From Planctomycetota bacterium (GTDB lineage Bacteria; Planctomycetota; Uabimicrobiia; Uabimicrobiales; Uabimicrobiaceae), in the NCBI GenBank assembly GCA_029260735.1, contig JAJDCR010000055.1, positions 1 through 64,000 on the forward strand: a DNA stretch of 64,000 bases, in the 5' to 3' direction. Positions 7,704 to 16,413 of this stretch are shown here, one piece after another; within the stretch, counting starts at the first letter, position 1; each line of letters starts with the position of its first letter. The position numbers and the translations under genes are program-made. Under the pieces are notes generated by a model that was not told the origin of the DNA, did not search any database, and worked only from the letters and a program-made list of their open reading frames with translations.

Positions 7704-10450
7704 TGATAACACTCCTTGTAGTAGGGATTCGATAAACGATAGTATTTCCCAGTTCGCTTCAAAAAGACGAGTAAACAGAGCTGGGAAAAAAGAAAAGAGA
7801 GTTGCTCATCGTTTTCGTTTAATTTAGCAATATCTTTTACAGTAAAACGTTCTTTATTGAGCTTGACGATTTTTGCGATGGTCGGACTGTAATTCTCTTC
7901 CCAGCCCTCTTCGTAAAGAGAAAGGAGAAAAAGACGATACTCGACACTTTCGGAGATCTCTTCAATTTCTTCTTCTCCCAGAGTTTCGAGTTCGCGTTCT
8001 TGGGCTAAAGTGGCAAACTTGCTCATGAGAGAAGGATTTCCTCCTGCGTATTCGGCAATCATATCAACTAAGGTCTCATCTTCCAAGCTAATATTCCCTT
8101 GTTTTTTCAAGGTTCGCAAGATGAGCTGACGAGAAGCTCTTTCATCTAAAGATGTCAGATACATCGGCTCAATACTTTGAGAAAAAGGCTCTTGGGTTAT
8201 CATCGACTGAAGCTCAACTCCTCCTGTCATGATAACACGAAACCCTTCGTCAAACTCTTGGCTCCAACTCTCTAAAACAGTTAAAATCTGAAGAATATCT
8301 TTGCTATCATTGCGCAAGAGTTGGTCGATATTATCGACCAGAGCAATTAAGCGGCGACCGTGTTGGTACTCATCAACAATAAACTCTTTCAAGCTGTCGA
8401 TGCTATCGTCTCCCATTGACATTCCGAATTGTTCCATTATTTTACGGATTAAGCCTTTGGTGTTGGTTAACTCCCTGGCTAAAACGTAGGCAGATTTATA
8501 GGTAATGTCGTCTTTATAGAGTTTTTGTAAGGTTTCTAAGAGAGAAGTTTTTCCAAAACCATTTCCTCCAATAACAGCGTAGCTCCGCCCACTGTCTTTG
8601 ATAATCCGGTCGGCCTGAGCATGAAGGACAAATTGTCCGGCAATTTCTCGGCTCGTTTGAACCTTATTTTGCTTTTCTAAGAAGCACTGAGAGCGTTCAG
8701 TCAAATGGATGAGAATGTCAGTTAAATTTTCACTTTCGCGCAAAATCGGAGGATAAATCGAATTGGTGAAACGGTAAAGGTTGCTATATTTTTCTAGAAC
8801 ACTAGTCATGGTCAACTTGCGTAGTTCGCTACGTAAGCGAAAGGCCTCAATGATCACTCCCATTTCTCTGAGAGATTTGTCTAACTCGTCTTCGCTAAAG
8901 GTTTCTAGTCCTTCAAATATAACATGACAAATGATTAATTTAGGGATAACATCTCCATTTGCCTCTCCTTCTCGAAAGTTGTCCGAGTACGTTCCAATAA
9001 TTAGATTGCGGTACGCCTCGCTTCGGTAAACCTCTTCGACATCTTCTTTGGTGACAATTCGGCGATCGTCTTCGGCAATTTTGTCGATGAGACATTTGCA
9101 GTAGTGCTGGATAAAGCAAGGATGTCCTGCTGTGTATTGATAGATTTTTTTGACAATACTGTTTTCCGAGAGAAAGCGAATTCCTAAACGGTTGCACAAT
9201 GGTTCTCGAATAAGCCTTTGGGCATCACGTTTACTTAAACTCTTGAGTTCATAGGGCTCGGCAAAGTTTCGAAAAGGGGCATACAAACGATAGAACTCTG
9301 AATAGAGCTTTTTGAACCCGGCAAAGAAAAAACGGCATTTTCCTCCGAAATCATTGTAGATATTTCTCAGAGCGACAAAGATTTTTTGAGGACTTTTTCT
9401 GTCAATATCAACTAAGTCGTCCACTTCGTCAATAAAAATCGTGTGGTGGGCTTTTTGAGTTCTCAAGTAGTCTCGGAAGGTTTTTTCAAAATCGGGTATC
9501 CCTTTTACTTTTTGGGAATTGACCCCGAGTTGATTCAATATTTCCAGGCCCAAACGGAGATTATTATCAATGCCCTCGCAGGTGATAAAACAGGTTTTTT
9601 CTCCGTTGCTCTCCATTAGTATTTCTTGGATTTTGCGCAGGAGAGAAGTTTTTCCCAGTTGCCTTCCCCCGTAAATAGCAAAGCTAATTCCCGGGTCATT
9701 GAGAAACCAATCAATCTCTCGTTTGCGTCCAAAAAACATGATACTGGGTGTGCATCCATGAGTGCGGTAAGGCTGAATGTCTAAGAGCTCCAGTTGGCCG
9801 GTCGTAATAACATTCATTTCGACCTGAGGCGTGTTCGCTAGGACAATATCTTTTAAGGAATAGGCGGATAAAACGACGAATTTGTAGCGCGTTTCTCGCG
9901 ACAAAGAAACAAGTTCCTTGGTGTGCTTAAAAGATAAAATATAAATGACCTTACGGGAGTATTCTGGAGTCAGGTTTTCGATGATATTGACAAAACGCTG
10001 GATTTCTTGACCAGGAGGATCTCCTTGGGTAACAAAAAAGAGAAGTTCTCCTTTCATGCACTCCAAGGGAGGATTGATGAATCGAATATGTTGGTAAGGG
10101 GCATCGGGGCGAACGGAGGTAACATCAAAATCGACAAAATTACCAAAAACTCGAATGAATTGGTAGAAGCTACTACTTTCCCCCTTTTTGCTATTCTGAG
10201 CAAAATGAAAAATAGCTTTGTAGTATTTGAGTAAAGAGGCGACTGTTCCCCAGCGCTGTTGGTTGATCCCGAGAACCTTCAAGAAAGCTTTAACATTCCC
10301 CTTACGCTCAAAGCTTTTGTAAACCTGCTCTAAAAGTAAAAAATCGAATTGTTCTTTGATATCTTCCCGAGTAGCACTATCTTTTTTGCCAACAGAGGCC
10401 CTCTTTATCATCTCAACTAAATCAAAAGCCTTGTCCTTGGTGGAAGGCAT
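7661..10450 (-). CDS. Large double P-loop ATPase (STAND/AAA-like)
   Basis: A 929-aa protein. Residues 1-235 form an N-terminal region of unknown fold. FFGRKREIDWF then introduces the first ATPase module: Walker A GGRQLGKTS (261-269) and Walker B HTIFIDEVDD (336-345). The second module has Walker A GGNGFGKTS (628-636) and Walker B LIALVDNID (about 701-709). The region after each module looks like helical winged-helix segments. Two full P-loop modules in one chain, next to a third ATPase with a HEPN-like tail, is reminiscent of signal-sensing STAND proteins in conflict systems. A good AGGGGAGAG site precedes the ATG. No transmembrane segment is seen, so it is probably cytoplasmic. No family name is claimed. 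Confidence 0.75.
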   Translation of the reverse strand: MPSTKDKAFDLVEMIKRASVGKKDSATREDIKEQFDFLLLEQVYKSFERKGNVKAFLKVLGINQQRWGTVASLLKYYKAIFHFAQNSKKGESSSFYQFIRVFGNFVDFDVTSVRPDAPYQHIRFINPPLECMKGELLFFVTQGDPPGQEIQRFVNIIENLTPEYSRKVIYILSFKHTKELVSLSRETRYKFVVLSAYSLKDIVLANTPQVEMNVITTGQLELLDIQPYRTHGCTPSIMFFGRKREIDWFLNDPGISFAIYGGRQLGKTSLLRKIQEILMESNGEKTCFITCEGIDNNLRLGLEILNQLGVNSQKVKGIPDFEKTFRDYLRTQKAHHTIFIDEVDDLVDIDRKSPQKIFVALRNIYNDFGGKCRFFFAGFKKLYSEFYRLYAPFRNFAEPYELKSLSKRDAQRLIREPLCNRLGIRFLSENSIVKKIYQYTAGHPCFIQHYCKCLIDKIAEDDRRIVTKEDVEEVYRSEAYRNLIIGTYSDNFREGEANGDVIPKLIICHVIFEGLETFSEDELDKSLREMGVIIEAFRLRSELRKLTMTSVLEKYSNLYRFTNSIYPPILRESENLTDILIHLTERSQCFLEKQNKVQTSREIAGQFVLHAQADRIIKDSGRSYAVIGGNGFGKTSLLETLQKLYKDDITYKSAYVLARELTNTKGLIRKIMEQFGMSMGDDSIDSLKEFIVDEYQHGRRLIALVDNIDQLLRNDSKDILQILTVLESWSQEFDEGFRVIMTGGVELQSMITQEPFSQSIEPMYLTSLDERASRQLILRTLKKQGNISLEDETLVDMIAEYAGGNPSLMSKFATLAQERELETLGEEEIEEISESVEYRLFLLSLYEEGWEENYSPTIAKIVKLNKERFTVKDIAKLNENDEQLSFLFSQLCLLVFLKRTGKYYRLSNPYYKECYHWRQVNSASRGITD

Positions 10451-10560
10451 GTCTCTCTCCCCTTCTGATTCTGAAAAATTCCCATTGTTTTTTAAATTGT
10501 AACCGAAAATAGAGAGAATAGTTCGACTTTTCTGAAAGATTTGTCGGTTGGTGGTTTTTT

Positions 10561-10899
10561 ATTTTTCTGTTTTAAGCACCATGTTCCCTGGAGGGGGAGG
10601 CTTATCTGCTGTTGAAATAAGAGTAGAGAAGGTATTCACTGCGGAGCAGTGGGGGAACGTAGCCAGGGGTTTTAACCCCTGGAAATAAGGAACAGAAGGT
10701 TTTTGTGCCATAGGTACCTAGGAAATTACGTCCTGCGTACCTACGGCACGCTATTGTTTATTCCTCTTGTTCCAGGGCATAAATGCCCTGGCTACGTGCC
10801 CCTGTCGCTACGCGACCATAAACTAAATTCCTCTTGTTCCAGGGCATAAATGCCCTGGCTACGTGCCCCTGTCGCTACGCGACCATAAACTAACTTACC
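10561..10899. repeat. Composite dispersed palindromic repeat with 67-bp tandem duplication
   Basis: This non-coding stretch contains hairpins CCAGGGGTTTTAACCCCTGG, GTGCC...GGCAC and CCAGGGCATAAATGCCCTGG. The last hairpin and its flank form two adjacent 67-bp copies (10761-10827 and 10828-10894). The block from about 10624 is repeated in inverted orientation at about 41466-41675 and in a shortened form at 54608-54679. The segment TTAAGCACCATGTTCCCTGGAGG at its left end also recurs near 29220 and 41420. Likely REP/MITE-type sequence. 10451-10560 shows no gene. Confidence 0.85.
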
Positions 10900-10900
10900 C

Positions 10901-11869
10901 CTACTCCCCAATCGCAGATCCCTTATATTCTGATTCGGGAGGAATCATAGAGTCTAGTGTTGCTAAAGGCGCTTCTCCTCCATTGTATTTTTCGACAAAC
11001 AGGTTTCCCCATTTATAGATTTCGTCGGCTGCTTGGAGGTATTTGCTTTCCTGGCCTAGCTTGAGCTTTCCTAAGCCCTTTATTACTTTGAGGACGTTTT
11101 TTATTTCTGTGATCTTGCTTTTCTGGTAAATTTTGTATACCTGGGCAGAGGCTTTTTGGAGCTTTACTGCTTTATTTGTGGCGTAATTAGATTTTTTTGT
11201 GGCTTTGGCAAAACCTCGAAGTTGGTATTCCAAGTTGAGGACTTGCGATACAACGTATAATACTCGCCGGCGCTCAGGAGAGGCAGGACGATTATTTCCT
11301 TTGTCGCGGAGAAAGGTGTGGCGCATTGTTCCTTGCGACCAGGTGAGGAGGTTAAAGCTAGGGTCTGACGTTGGATGCCCTCCTGTTTCGATTAAGCCTT
11401 CATCGGCAACGGTATGGCATTTATAGCACTGCGAGCCTAGCTGATAAAGGCGCCCTGGCCTATTCATACCTGCCGCTTCTACTTTTCGATATCGTTCGGA
11501 CTTCTCGATATTGAGAAAATGGATGTTAATCCAGTCTTTTGCTGGGCCATGACAACGTTCGCAACTCACTCCTGCAATCGATCGAGATTTGCCAGGAGAA
11601 GTTTCTTTAACTGTGTAGTGGCATTGTTGGCATTTCTCTTCTCGCTTCGCGTTTTTTCCTAAGTTTAGGTTTTTAAGAATTTGTTTTGACAAATCTGTTT
11701 TATGCATGTCTTTATACGATTTACTATGGACGCTTTCCCCCCAGACCTTAAATTCTCTGGCATGGCAAAGAGAACATTTTTTCATTCCAATAACTTTACT
11801 AAAATCTGGCTCTCCCCAGACTAGGGGGAGGCAAAGAATAAGGATAAATAAAATATTTTTTCGTTTCAT
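10901..11869 (-). CDS. Periplasmic tetraheme cytochrome c (c554-like)
   Basis: A 322-aa protein with a signal peptide (MKRKNILFILILCLPLVWG). Four CxxCH heme c motifs are visible: CSLCH, CQQCH, CERCH and CYKCH. Their spacing and the FKVWGESVHSKSY segment after the first motif resemble the cytochrome c554/NrfB-like multiheme group. The last 120 residues have no heme motif and are helical. It likely carries electrons in the periplasm; the partner is unknown. It is the last gene of a long minus-strand run, 9 bp after the 101-aa membrane protein gene, with an AGGAG site before the ATG. Confidence 0.85.
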   Translation of the reverse strand: MKRKNILFILILCLPLVWGEPDFSKVIGMKKCSLCHAREFKVWGESVHSKSYKDMHKTDLSKQILKNLNLGKNAKREEKCQQCHYTVKETSPGKSRSIAGVSCERCHGPAKDWINIHFLNIEKSERYRKVEAAGMNRPGRLYQLGSQCYKCHTVADEGLIETGGHPTSDPSFNLLTWSQGTMRHTFLRDKGNNRPASPERRRVLYVVSQVLNLEYQLRGFAKATKKSNYATNKAVKLQKASAQVYKIYQKSKITEIKNVLKVIKGLGKLKLGQESKYLQAADEIYKWGNLFVEKYNGGEAPLATLDSMIPPESEYKGSAIGE

Positions 11870-11878
11870 AAAAAACTC

Positions 11879-12184
11879 CTAGGTACTTTCATCAAAAAGT
11901 GCGCCTGGGCTAAACAATGTCATGTGAACATGAGACCACAAAACTCCATAGAAAATAGGAATAAATATGGTTAAAGCAAACTTTACTTCCCAGTTTAACT
12001 CCGAAATGATGGCTAAAAAGAAATAGATAGGGATAGGAATAAAAATATAAATACGTTGCCATTTTTTGACTAGCCAAGGGAACAGAAAAATAGGCAACAC
12101 AACCATAATTAAGTAAAAGAAATTAGGGCTAGCGAGAAAAACATCGTAGATGATGTACTGAAAAAGATCTTCGAAAAATTCCAT
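11879..12184 (-). CDS. Small three-helix membrane protein
   Basis: A 101-aa protein that is mostly hydrophobic, with about three transmembrane segments (FFYLIMVVLPIFLFPWLV, IYIFIPIPIYFFLAII and FALTIFIPIFYGVLW). No family is recognised. It lies between a single-pass membrane protein and the tetraheme cytochrome gene with gaps of 14 and 9 bp, so it is probably co-transcribed. The His-containing loop WSHVHM near the C-terminus could bind a cofactor, but nothing in the sequence proves that. Confidence 0.65.
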   Translation of the reverse strand: MEFFEDLFQYIIYDVFLASPNFFYLIMVVLPIFLFPWLVKKWQRIYIFIPIPIYFFLAIISELNWEVKFALTIFIPIFYGVLWSHVHMTLFSPGALFDEST

Positions 12185-12198
12185 TTTTCCCTCTAAAA

Positions 12199-13365
12199 TT
12201 ATTCTGGAGATGATTCTTGTTTTGTGTTTGGTTCTAATTTGGGCTCTAGTTTGGGTTCTAATTCTGGTTTTAATTCTGGTTTTAACTCTGGTTTTAACTC
12301 GGACTCTGGCTTTAATTTAGGTTCTAGTTTCTTTCGACTAGGACGAGGCCAACAGCCTAGCTGTTCAACAGTAAAACGTTCTCGTCGGCAATACCAATAT
12401 TTTCCAACAAAGCGTAATTCTCCCTGGAAGGTCATTTTTAGATCAGGTTTAAAAACTTCTCCCAATAGAAAAAACTCGCGAGTTATTTCTCCTGTATACT
12501 CTATCCAGTCTACTTTGATCGTAATTCTTTCGCTCACTCCATGAAGAGAATCGACTCCTAGAAGATTTCGGTAAGGCTGACGAGCACTAAAAGAGAGGCT
12601 AGATAAATCGTATTCATTTATAGCTTGTTTTTTGCCTATTTTAAAAGTAGCAGGAACAGTAAAAATTTGCCGAGAAGAGGAGAACTCAAAAGCAGGTTCC
12701 TTGTTTTTGCCCAAGAGCAAGCGGAGAGGTTTTATCGTTTTTCCTCCTAAAGTATCGTTGAGAACAATCTGCCAACCTTCTTGCTGGTTCCAACGAGCTT
12801 TTGCTTTTTGGTCAAAGATACCTTTATGATAAACATAGCAAGGGGTATTGGTGGAGAAAAATTTTACAAAAATTCCCGCTCCTAGAATCAAAATAGCCAA
12901 AAAAGCAAGTGCTCCCACTAAGAGATTTTTGGTCCATTTGGCTTTGCGACTTTCTTGGTAAGAGATAATCTCACTTTTGAAAAGACGTAGAATCCAGTAG
13001 CGAATAGCCGTTTGTCCTTCACTTGTTCGAACGACACATCGTTTTCGTTTGGTTTGATGAAAGAAATCAACAGCTTCGAAAAAAGGAATATTTTGGAAAG
13101 CAAGAGGAACATAGTTTTCTTCAGTGACAAGTTCATTTGCTATTTTTTGAGCTTCTTCCTTGGAAAGTGTTTTTAAAAGCCCCTTTTTATCGCTATTTTT
13201 CAAGAAAATTTTGGATTGTCCAAAAGAAATGCCTAATTCTTTGGGAGCTCTAAGCCAAGTCCCTATTTTGTCTTTTCCTACCCAGTATTCAGAAGGGAGG
13301 AGCCGATCGCGGGTGATTTGGCTTTTTTCGATATCTTTAAACTTTAAACGCTTCTTTTTTCGCAA
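12199..13365 (-). CDS. Single-pass membrane protein with Pro-Glu-Lys repeat tail
   Basis: A 388-aa protein. About 145 cytoplasmic residues come first (basic N-terminus MRKKKRLKFKD), then one transmembrane helix (LLVGALAFLAILILGAGIFV), then an extracytoplasmic region of about 180 residues, and finally a low-complexity tail of KPEL/EPKL tetrapeptide-like repeats. The tail is encoded by a tandem DNA repeat at about 12225-12325, likely variable in length. The start is TTG with an AGGAAAGG site upstream, and no in-frame ATG is suitable. It shares the operon-like minus-strand run. No family recognised; a stalk-like envelope protein is plausible. Confidence 0.6.
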   Translation of the reverse strand: MRKKKRLKFKDIEKSQITRDRLLPSEYWVGKDKIGTWLRAPKELGISFGQSKIFLKNSDKKGLLKTLSKEEAQKIANELVTEENYVPLAFQNIPFFEAVDFFHQTKRKRCVVRTSEGQTAIRYWILRLFKSEIISYQESRKAKWTKNLLVGALAFLAILILGAGIFVKFFSTNTPCYVYHKGIFDQKAKARWNQQEGWQIVLNDTLGGKTIKPLRLLLGKNKEPAFEFSSSRQIFTVPATFKIGKKQAINEYDLSSLSFSARQPYRNLLGVDSLHGVSERITIKVDWIEYTGEITREFFLLGEVFKPDLKMTFQGELRFVGKYWYCRRERFTVEQLGCWPRPSRKKLEPKLKPESELKPELKPELKPELEPKLEPKLEPNTKQESSPE

Positions 13366-13431
13366 GACTGAGACCTTTCCTAGGACGTGTACCCATTCAG
13401 CTTATTTTTTGTATTTTTTTAGCAATAGTAA

Positions 13432-13538
13432 GGGCGTGTTCTCATTCAGCCCACCACGTTACATAATTAAACTAAGACTAAAAATTATATTTCTGTTTTT
13501 CCAAAACATTCAAAAAAAAGCTGAATGGGAACACGCCC
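13432..13538. mobile_element. 107-bp MITE-like element with 19-bp terminal inverted repeats
   Basis: GGGCGTGTTCTCATTCAGC at 13432-13450 and its reverse complement GCTGAATGGGAACACGCCC at 13520-13538 differ at one position. The element is flanked by TAA on both sides, a plausible 3-bp target duplication. The interior is AT-rich and non-coding. A third, diverged end-like copy (GACGTGTACCCATTCAGC) lies at about 13384-13401. No transposase for it is in the window. Confidence 0.75.
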
Positions 13539-14542
13539 TAAAGCAATTTTTCTTTTTTTGACAAAGTAGACCCTATAAAAACTATACCTAAGAGTATGGC
13601 AAAGCTTCCTCCTAAAGAGGAGAGAATATTCTCGTAACGGAAAGGAAGAAGATGAATAAAATAGACAAAACTAGCGGTATAGCCCAGAAACCAAAAGAGA
13701 AATGTTCTTTGCCGGTTTCTTTGAAGAAGACTTCGTAAAGTAGAGTAATTAAAAGGAGTTGGAATGGCTTGTAAAATGGTCTCTATTTTTTGATGAGAAT
13801 TGTCTTTTTGAGAGAGCACTTTCTTATCCTGTAAACTTTTATCTGAACTAGCATAAGGGGCGTAGCGAAAACAAACTCCCTGAGGAGGCTTTTCGTTCAA
13901 AGAAAATGTCGAAAACTGTAGTCCTTGTCGTTGACGAGGAGAGAGCGCGTAAGTGAAAAGACGGCAAAGGATAAATTCATCTTCGTCGCTTATGAGCTCT
14001 CTATTTTGGCAAGGCGACTTGCTTTCCCAGAGAGTTCTTAAAATTTGAGTTTTTTCAGAAGAAAGATGAGGTATTTGGTTTAGAAAATATCTAGTTTCTT
14101 TTAACCAAAGTTTTGCCCATTCTTGTTCGGATACATTTTCCAAAGAAATGGGAGAAATATCTTTTATTTCATCCCGTTTAGAAGGAATAAGATTCTTTAC
14201 TGCAGGGAAAAAAGAAAGGAGAAGAAAAGGATTTCCTCCTAAACATTTCCAGACAGGGTCAGGAATCAGCGATACTCGAAGAATACGAGAAGGACGTCCT
14301 ACGTGGTCATACCATCCTCCAAAAATTTCTAAAAGTACTCTCGTTTCTTCCCATTTTTCTAGAGCTAAACAGTAAGGAGTATGACCAACAGAGTGTAACT
14401 GTTGGTCATACCCTTCACAGAAGCGAATAAGACTTTCCTCTAAGGAGCTCTCTATTTGAGAAGACTTTCCCAGAACAGAGTAACCTGCTGAGTAGCTGGT
14501 TGAGCCGTATATAAACTGGGCGATTATTTTTTCTCTATTCAT
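13538..14542 (-). CDS. Membrane protein with possible GAP1-type N-terminal domain
   Basis: A 334-aa protein. The N-terminal AQFIYGSTSYSAGYSVLGKS resembles the opening of GAP1 (GTPase-associated protein 1) N-terminal domains described in bacterial conflict and signalling operons; this is a tentative match by eye. Two transmembrane helices lie near the C-terminus (about 280-325). The ATG overlaps the TAG of the upstream cyclase-like gene by 8 bp, indicating coupling. The stop codon is formed exactly at the edge of the MITE-like element, so the native C-terminus may have been altered by that insertion. Confidence 0.55.
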   Translation of the reverse strand: MNREKIIAQFIYGSTSYSAGYSVLGKSSQIESSLEESLIRFCEGYDQQLHSVGHTPYCLALEKWEETRVLLEIFGGWYDHVGRPSRILRVSLIPDPVWKCLGGNPFLLLSFFPAVKNLIPSKRDEIKDISPISLENVSEQEWAKLWLKETRYFLNQIPHLSSEKTQILRTLWESKSPCQNRELISDEDEFILCRLFTYALSPRQRQGLQFSTFSLNEKPPQGVCFRYAPYASSDKSLQDKKVLSQKDNSHQKIETILQAIPTPFNYSTLRSLLQRNRQRTFLFWFLGYTASFVYFIHLLPFRYENILSSLGGSFAILLGIVFIGSTLSKKEKLL

Positions 14543-15686
14543 AACAAATAGAAAGAGCGATCACGGCATAAGATGTGACCAAAGGAGGATGACCTTCCCA
14601 CCAACGATCTTCCAAGTTTATCCAGCTTCCGTCTTTTCTTTGAGACGCTAAAAGAACTTGGGCGAGGTCTTCGCGCCAATTGTAAGTGTTTCCCTGGGAA
14701 TCGACTAGGTTGTTGTTTCCCCAAGTATCCATCGTTTTAGCAAAAGTATGGTAGTAGTAGTAAAGACCTTGCTTGCCAGCACCAGGATTTGTGGAGAGAT
14801 CATAGTTTTTTTGAATCCAATCATAGGCGGCTTTCACCCGAGGGTCATCTTTGTCAACTTGAGCGTATATGTAGCTTTTGATACCGGCATAGGTCATACT
14901 ACCATAAGATCGATAGCCCGTTTCTCCATTAGGTAAAGTGAAACTGCCTGCCATAGAATTGCCCGGATAGTAAACAAAGCCTCCATCATTGCCTGACCAG
15001 CTTTGGTCATTGCTTTCGCTGTTATTTTGGCATCTTTGTAAAAAAGTAAGAGCCTTTTGAAAGACGGGGTGGTCATTGTTTAGCTCAGAAGCATGGAGAG
15101 CTTCTAAGGCGTATTGAGTATTGGACAAATCAGGTCGTTCGTCTCCTCCATAGCCAATCCCTCCATAGAACAGGTCTTCTTCGGGAGTGTAACCTTCTCC
15201 TTCATCGCACTGCAATTCAATTAAGTACTGCTGAGCTTTTTTAATGACATCAGCGTATTTTTCTTTTACCTCTGGGTTTGCGGTGAGGGCCATGAGGGCA
15301 ATGCTTGTGTTGTAGTTACCCAGTTGATCGACATAGATACCCCCATTTTTCTTTTGCAAAGAGTGTAAGTACTCCAAAGGTTTACGCACCCATGGTCCAT
15401 CTTTTGGACTGTATTTTCGAGGGCTTTGGAAAAGAGCAACTAAGGCAAGTCCTGTGATTCCAGGATCTCCCCAATGGCCTTGTTTATTTTGACTATGGCG
15501 GAGAAAACGGACTCCTTTGTCGATAGCCTTTTTCACCTGAGCTTTCGTCTGAGGAGTTAGTTTTGCTTTTTGCTCTTCACTGGCTTCTTGAGTGACTTCT
15601 TGAGTAACTTCTTGAGTGACGTCTTGACTATAAAGAGAAAAGGACATTAGGAAAAAGAAGGATAATAAAAGGATGTATTTATTCAC
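14535..15686 (-). CDS. Secreted prenyltransferase/squalene-oxidase-repeat protein
   Basis: A 383-aa protein. A signal peptide (LLLSFFFLMSFSLYS) is followed by TQEV repeats, then alpha/alpha-toroid repeats of the terpene-cyclase fold: FLRHSQNKQGHWGDPGITGL, YLHSLQKKNGGI, NTSIALMAL, DLSNTQYALEAL and LLASQRKDGSWINLEDRWWEG. No DxDD motif of a class II cyclase is visible, so catalytic cyclisation is unlikely. Such repeat proteins are common in Planctomycetota as exported proteins of unknown role. The start is GTG. It is 29 bp downstream of the DUF579-like gene and overlaps the next gene. Confidence 0.75.
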   Translation of the reverse strand: MNKYILLLSFFFLMSFSLYSQDVTQEVTQEVTQEASEEQKAKLTPQTKAQVKKAIDKGVRFLRHSQNKQGHWGDPGITGLALVALFQSPRKYSPKDGPWVRKPLEYLHSLQKKNGGIYVDQLGNYNTSIALMALTANPEVKEKYADVIKKAQQYLIELQCDEGEGYTPEEDLFYGGIGYGGDERPDLSNTQYALEALHASELNNDHPVFQKALTFLQRCQNNSESNDQSWSGNDGGFVYYPGNSMAGSFTLPNGETGYRSYGSMTYAGIKSYIYAQVDKDDPRVKAAYDWIQKNYDLSTNPGAGKQGLYYYYHTFAKTMDTWGNNNLVDSQGNTYNWREDLAQVLLASQRKDGSWINLEDRWWEGHPPLVTSYAVIALSICYE

Positions 15687-15715
15687 GGTTTTATCTTTCT
15701 AGTGCTTTAAATTCT

Positions 15716-16390
15716 TCATGAAGAAAAGTAATAGTGTCTTAAATTGTTTATTTCTGTTTTTAAATTCTCTTCTTTGAGAAAGGTATTGCAATAAATATTT
15801 TCTATTTCTCGTTCGCAGTCGTGAACGAAAACATGCCCGGGTCGGTTTACTAGTTTTGATGCTTGATAGATACTTTTCATTCTGCCAGGACCTTTTCCCC
15901 AACCAGCAGGAGCGTCAACTAAGATAATGTCCCACTTTGTTGATTTGACAATATCTGGAAAATCCATTTCTAATAAAGATGGATTTTCCAGAAAAATTTC
16001 CCAGTCTTTTAATCGAGTGTTGTAATCTACCATATGGGCTACCAATACTTTTGAGTTCTTGGTAGCTCTTTGAAACCACTTTTCATTGTCTTCCAAAAAA
16101 ATAGTAGTTCCTTTGCTGTTAACAAAAGACCATAAAAAACTATCATTTCCTAGGCCAAAAACCAATAAATTACAGGGACTTTCCCTTTGAATAGTTTTTG
16201 ATATATTTTGTAACATTTTTGTTGTTAACTGAATTTTACATCGTCGTCGGATAAGGGAAAGAGCAATATATGAAGGCCAAACCTTAATAGACTTAGTCAG
16301 TATTTTAGCTAAGAAAAATTTGATTCTTTGCTTACGAATGACTCTCCCCTTCTTAAAATGATATATTTTACAGTTAGGTTGGCAACCCAC
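15716..16390 (-). CDS. DUF579 / GXM-IRX15-like protein (SAM-fold)
   Basis: A 224-aa protein. NLLVFGLGNDSFLW, then TTIFLEDNEKWF, then WDIILVDAPAGWGKGPGRMK and HVFVHDCEREIEN give the order of motifs of the DUF579 family known from plant glucuronoxylan 4-O-methyltransferases and IRX15, where the FGLG-x-DS segment corresponds to the SAM site. That pattern is seen; enzyme activity here is inferred. No signal peptide; the basic N-terminus (about 60 residues) is not part of the core. The start is GTG directly after an in-frame stop and has a weak ribosome site; a downstream start is possible. It is placed between the 1592-aa membrane protein and the cyclase-like gene. Confidence 0.7.
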   Translation of the reverse strand: MGCQPNCKIYHFKKGRVIRKQRIKFFLAKILTKSIKVWPSYIALSLIRRRCKIQLTTKMLQNISKTIQRESPCNLLVFGLGNDSFLWSFVNSKGTTIFLEDNEKWFQRATKNSKVLVAHMVDYNTRLKDWEIFLENPSLLEMDFPDIVKSTKWDIILVDAPAGWGKGPGRMKSIYQASKLVNRPGHVFVHDCEREIENIYCNTFLKEENLKTEINNLRHYYFSS

Positions 16391-16413
16391 TTAAAATTTT
16401 GCTTTCTAAGAAC

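Noticed and set aside
14535..15686. Functional squalene or terpene cyclase
   Set aside because: The toroid repeats are present, but no DxDD catalytic motif was found and the protein has a secretion signal.
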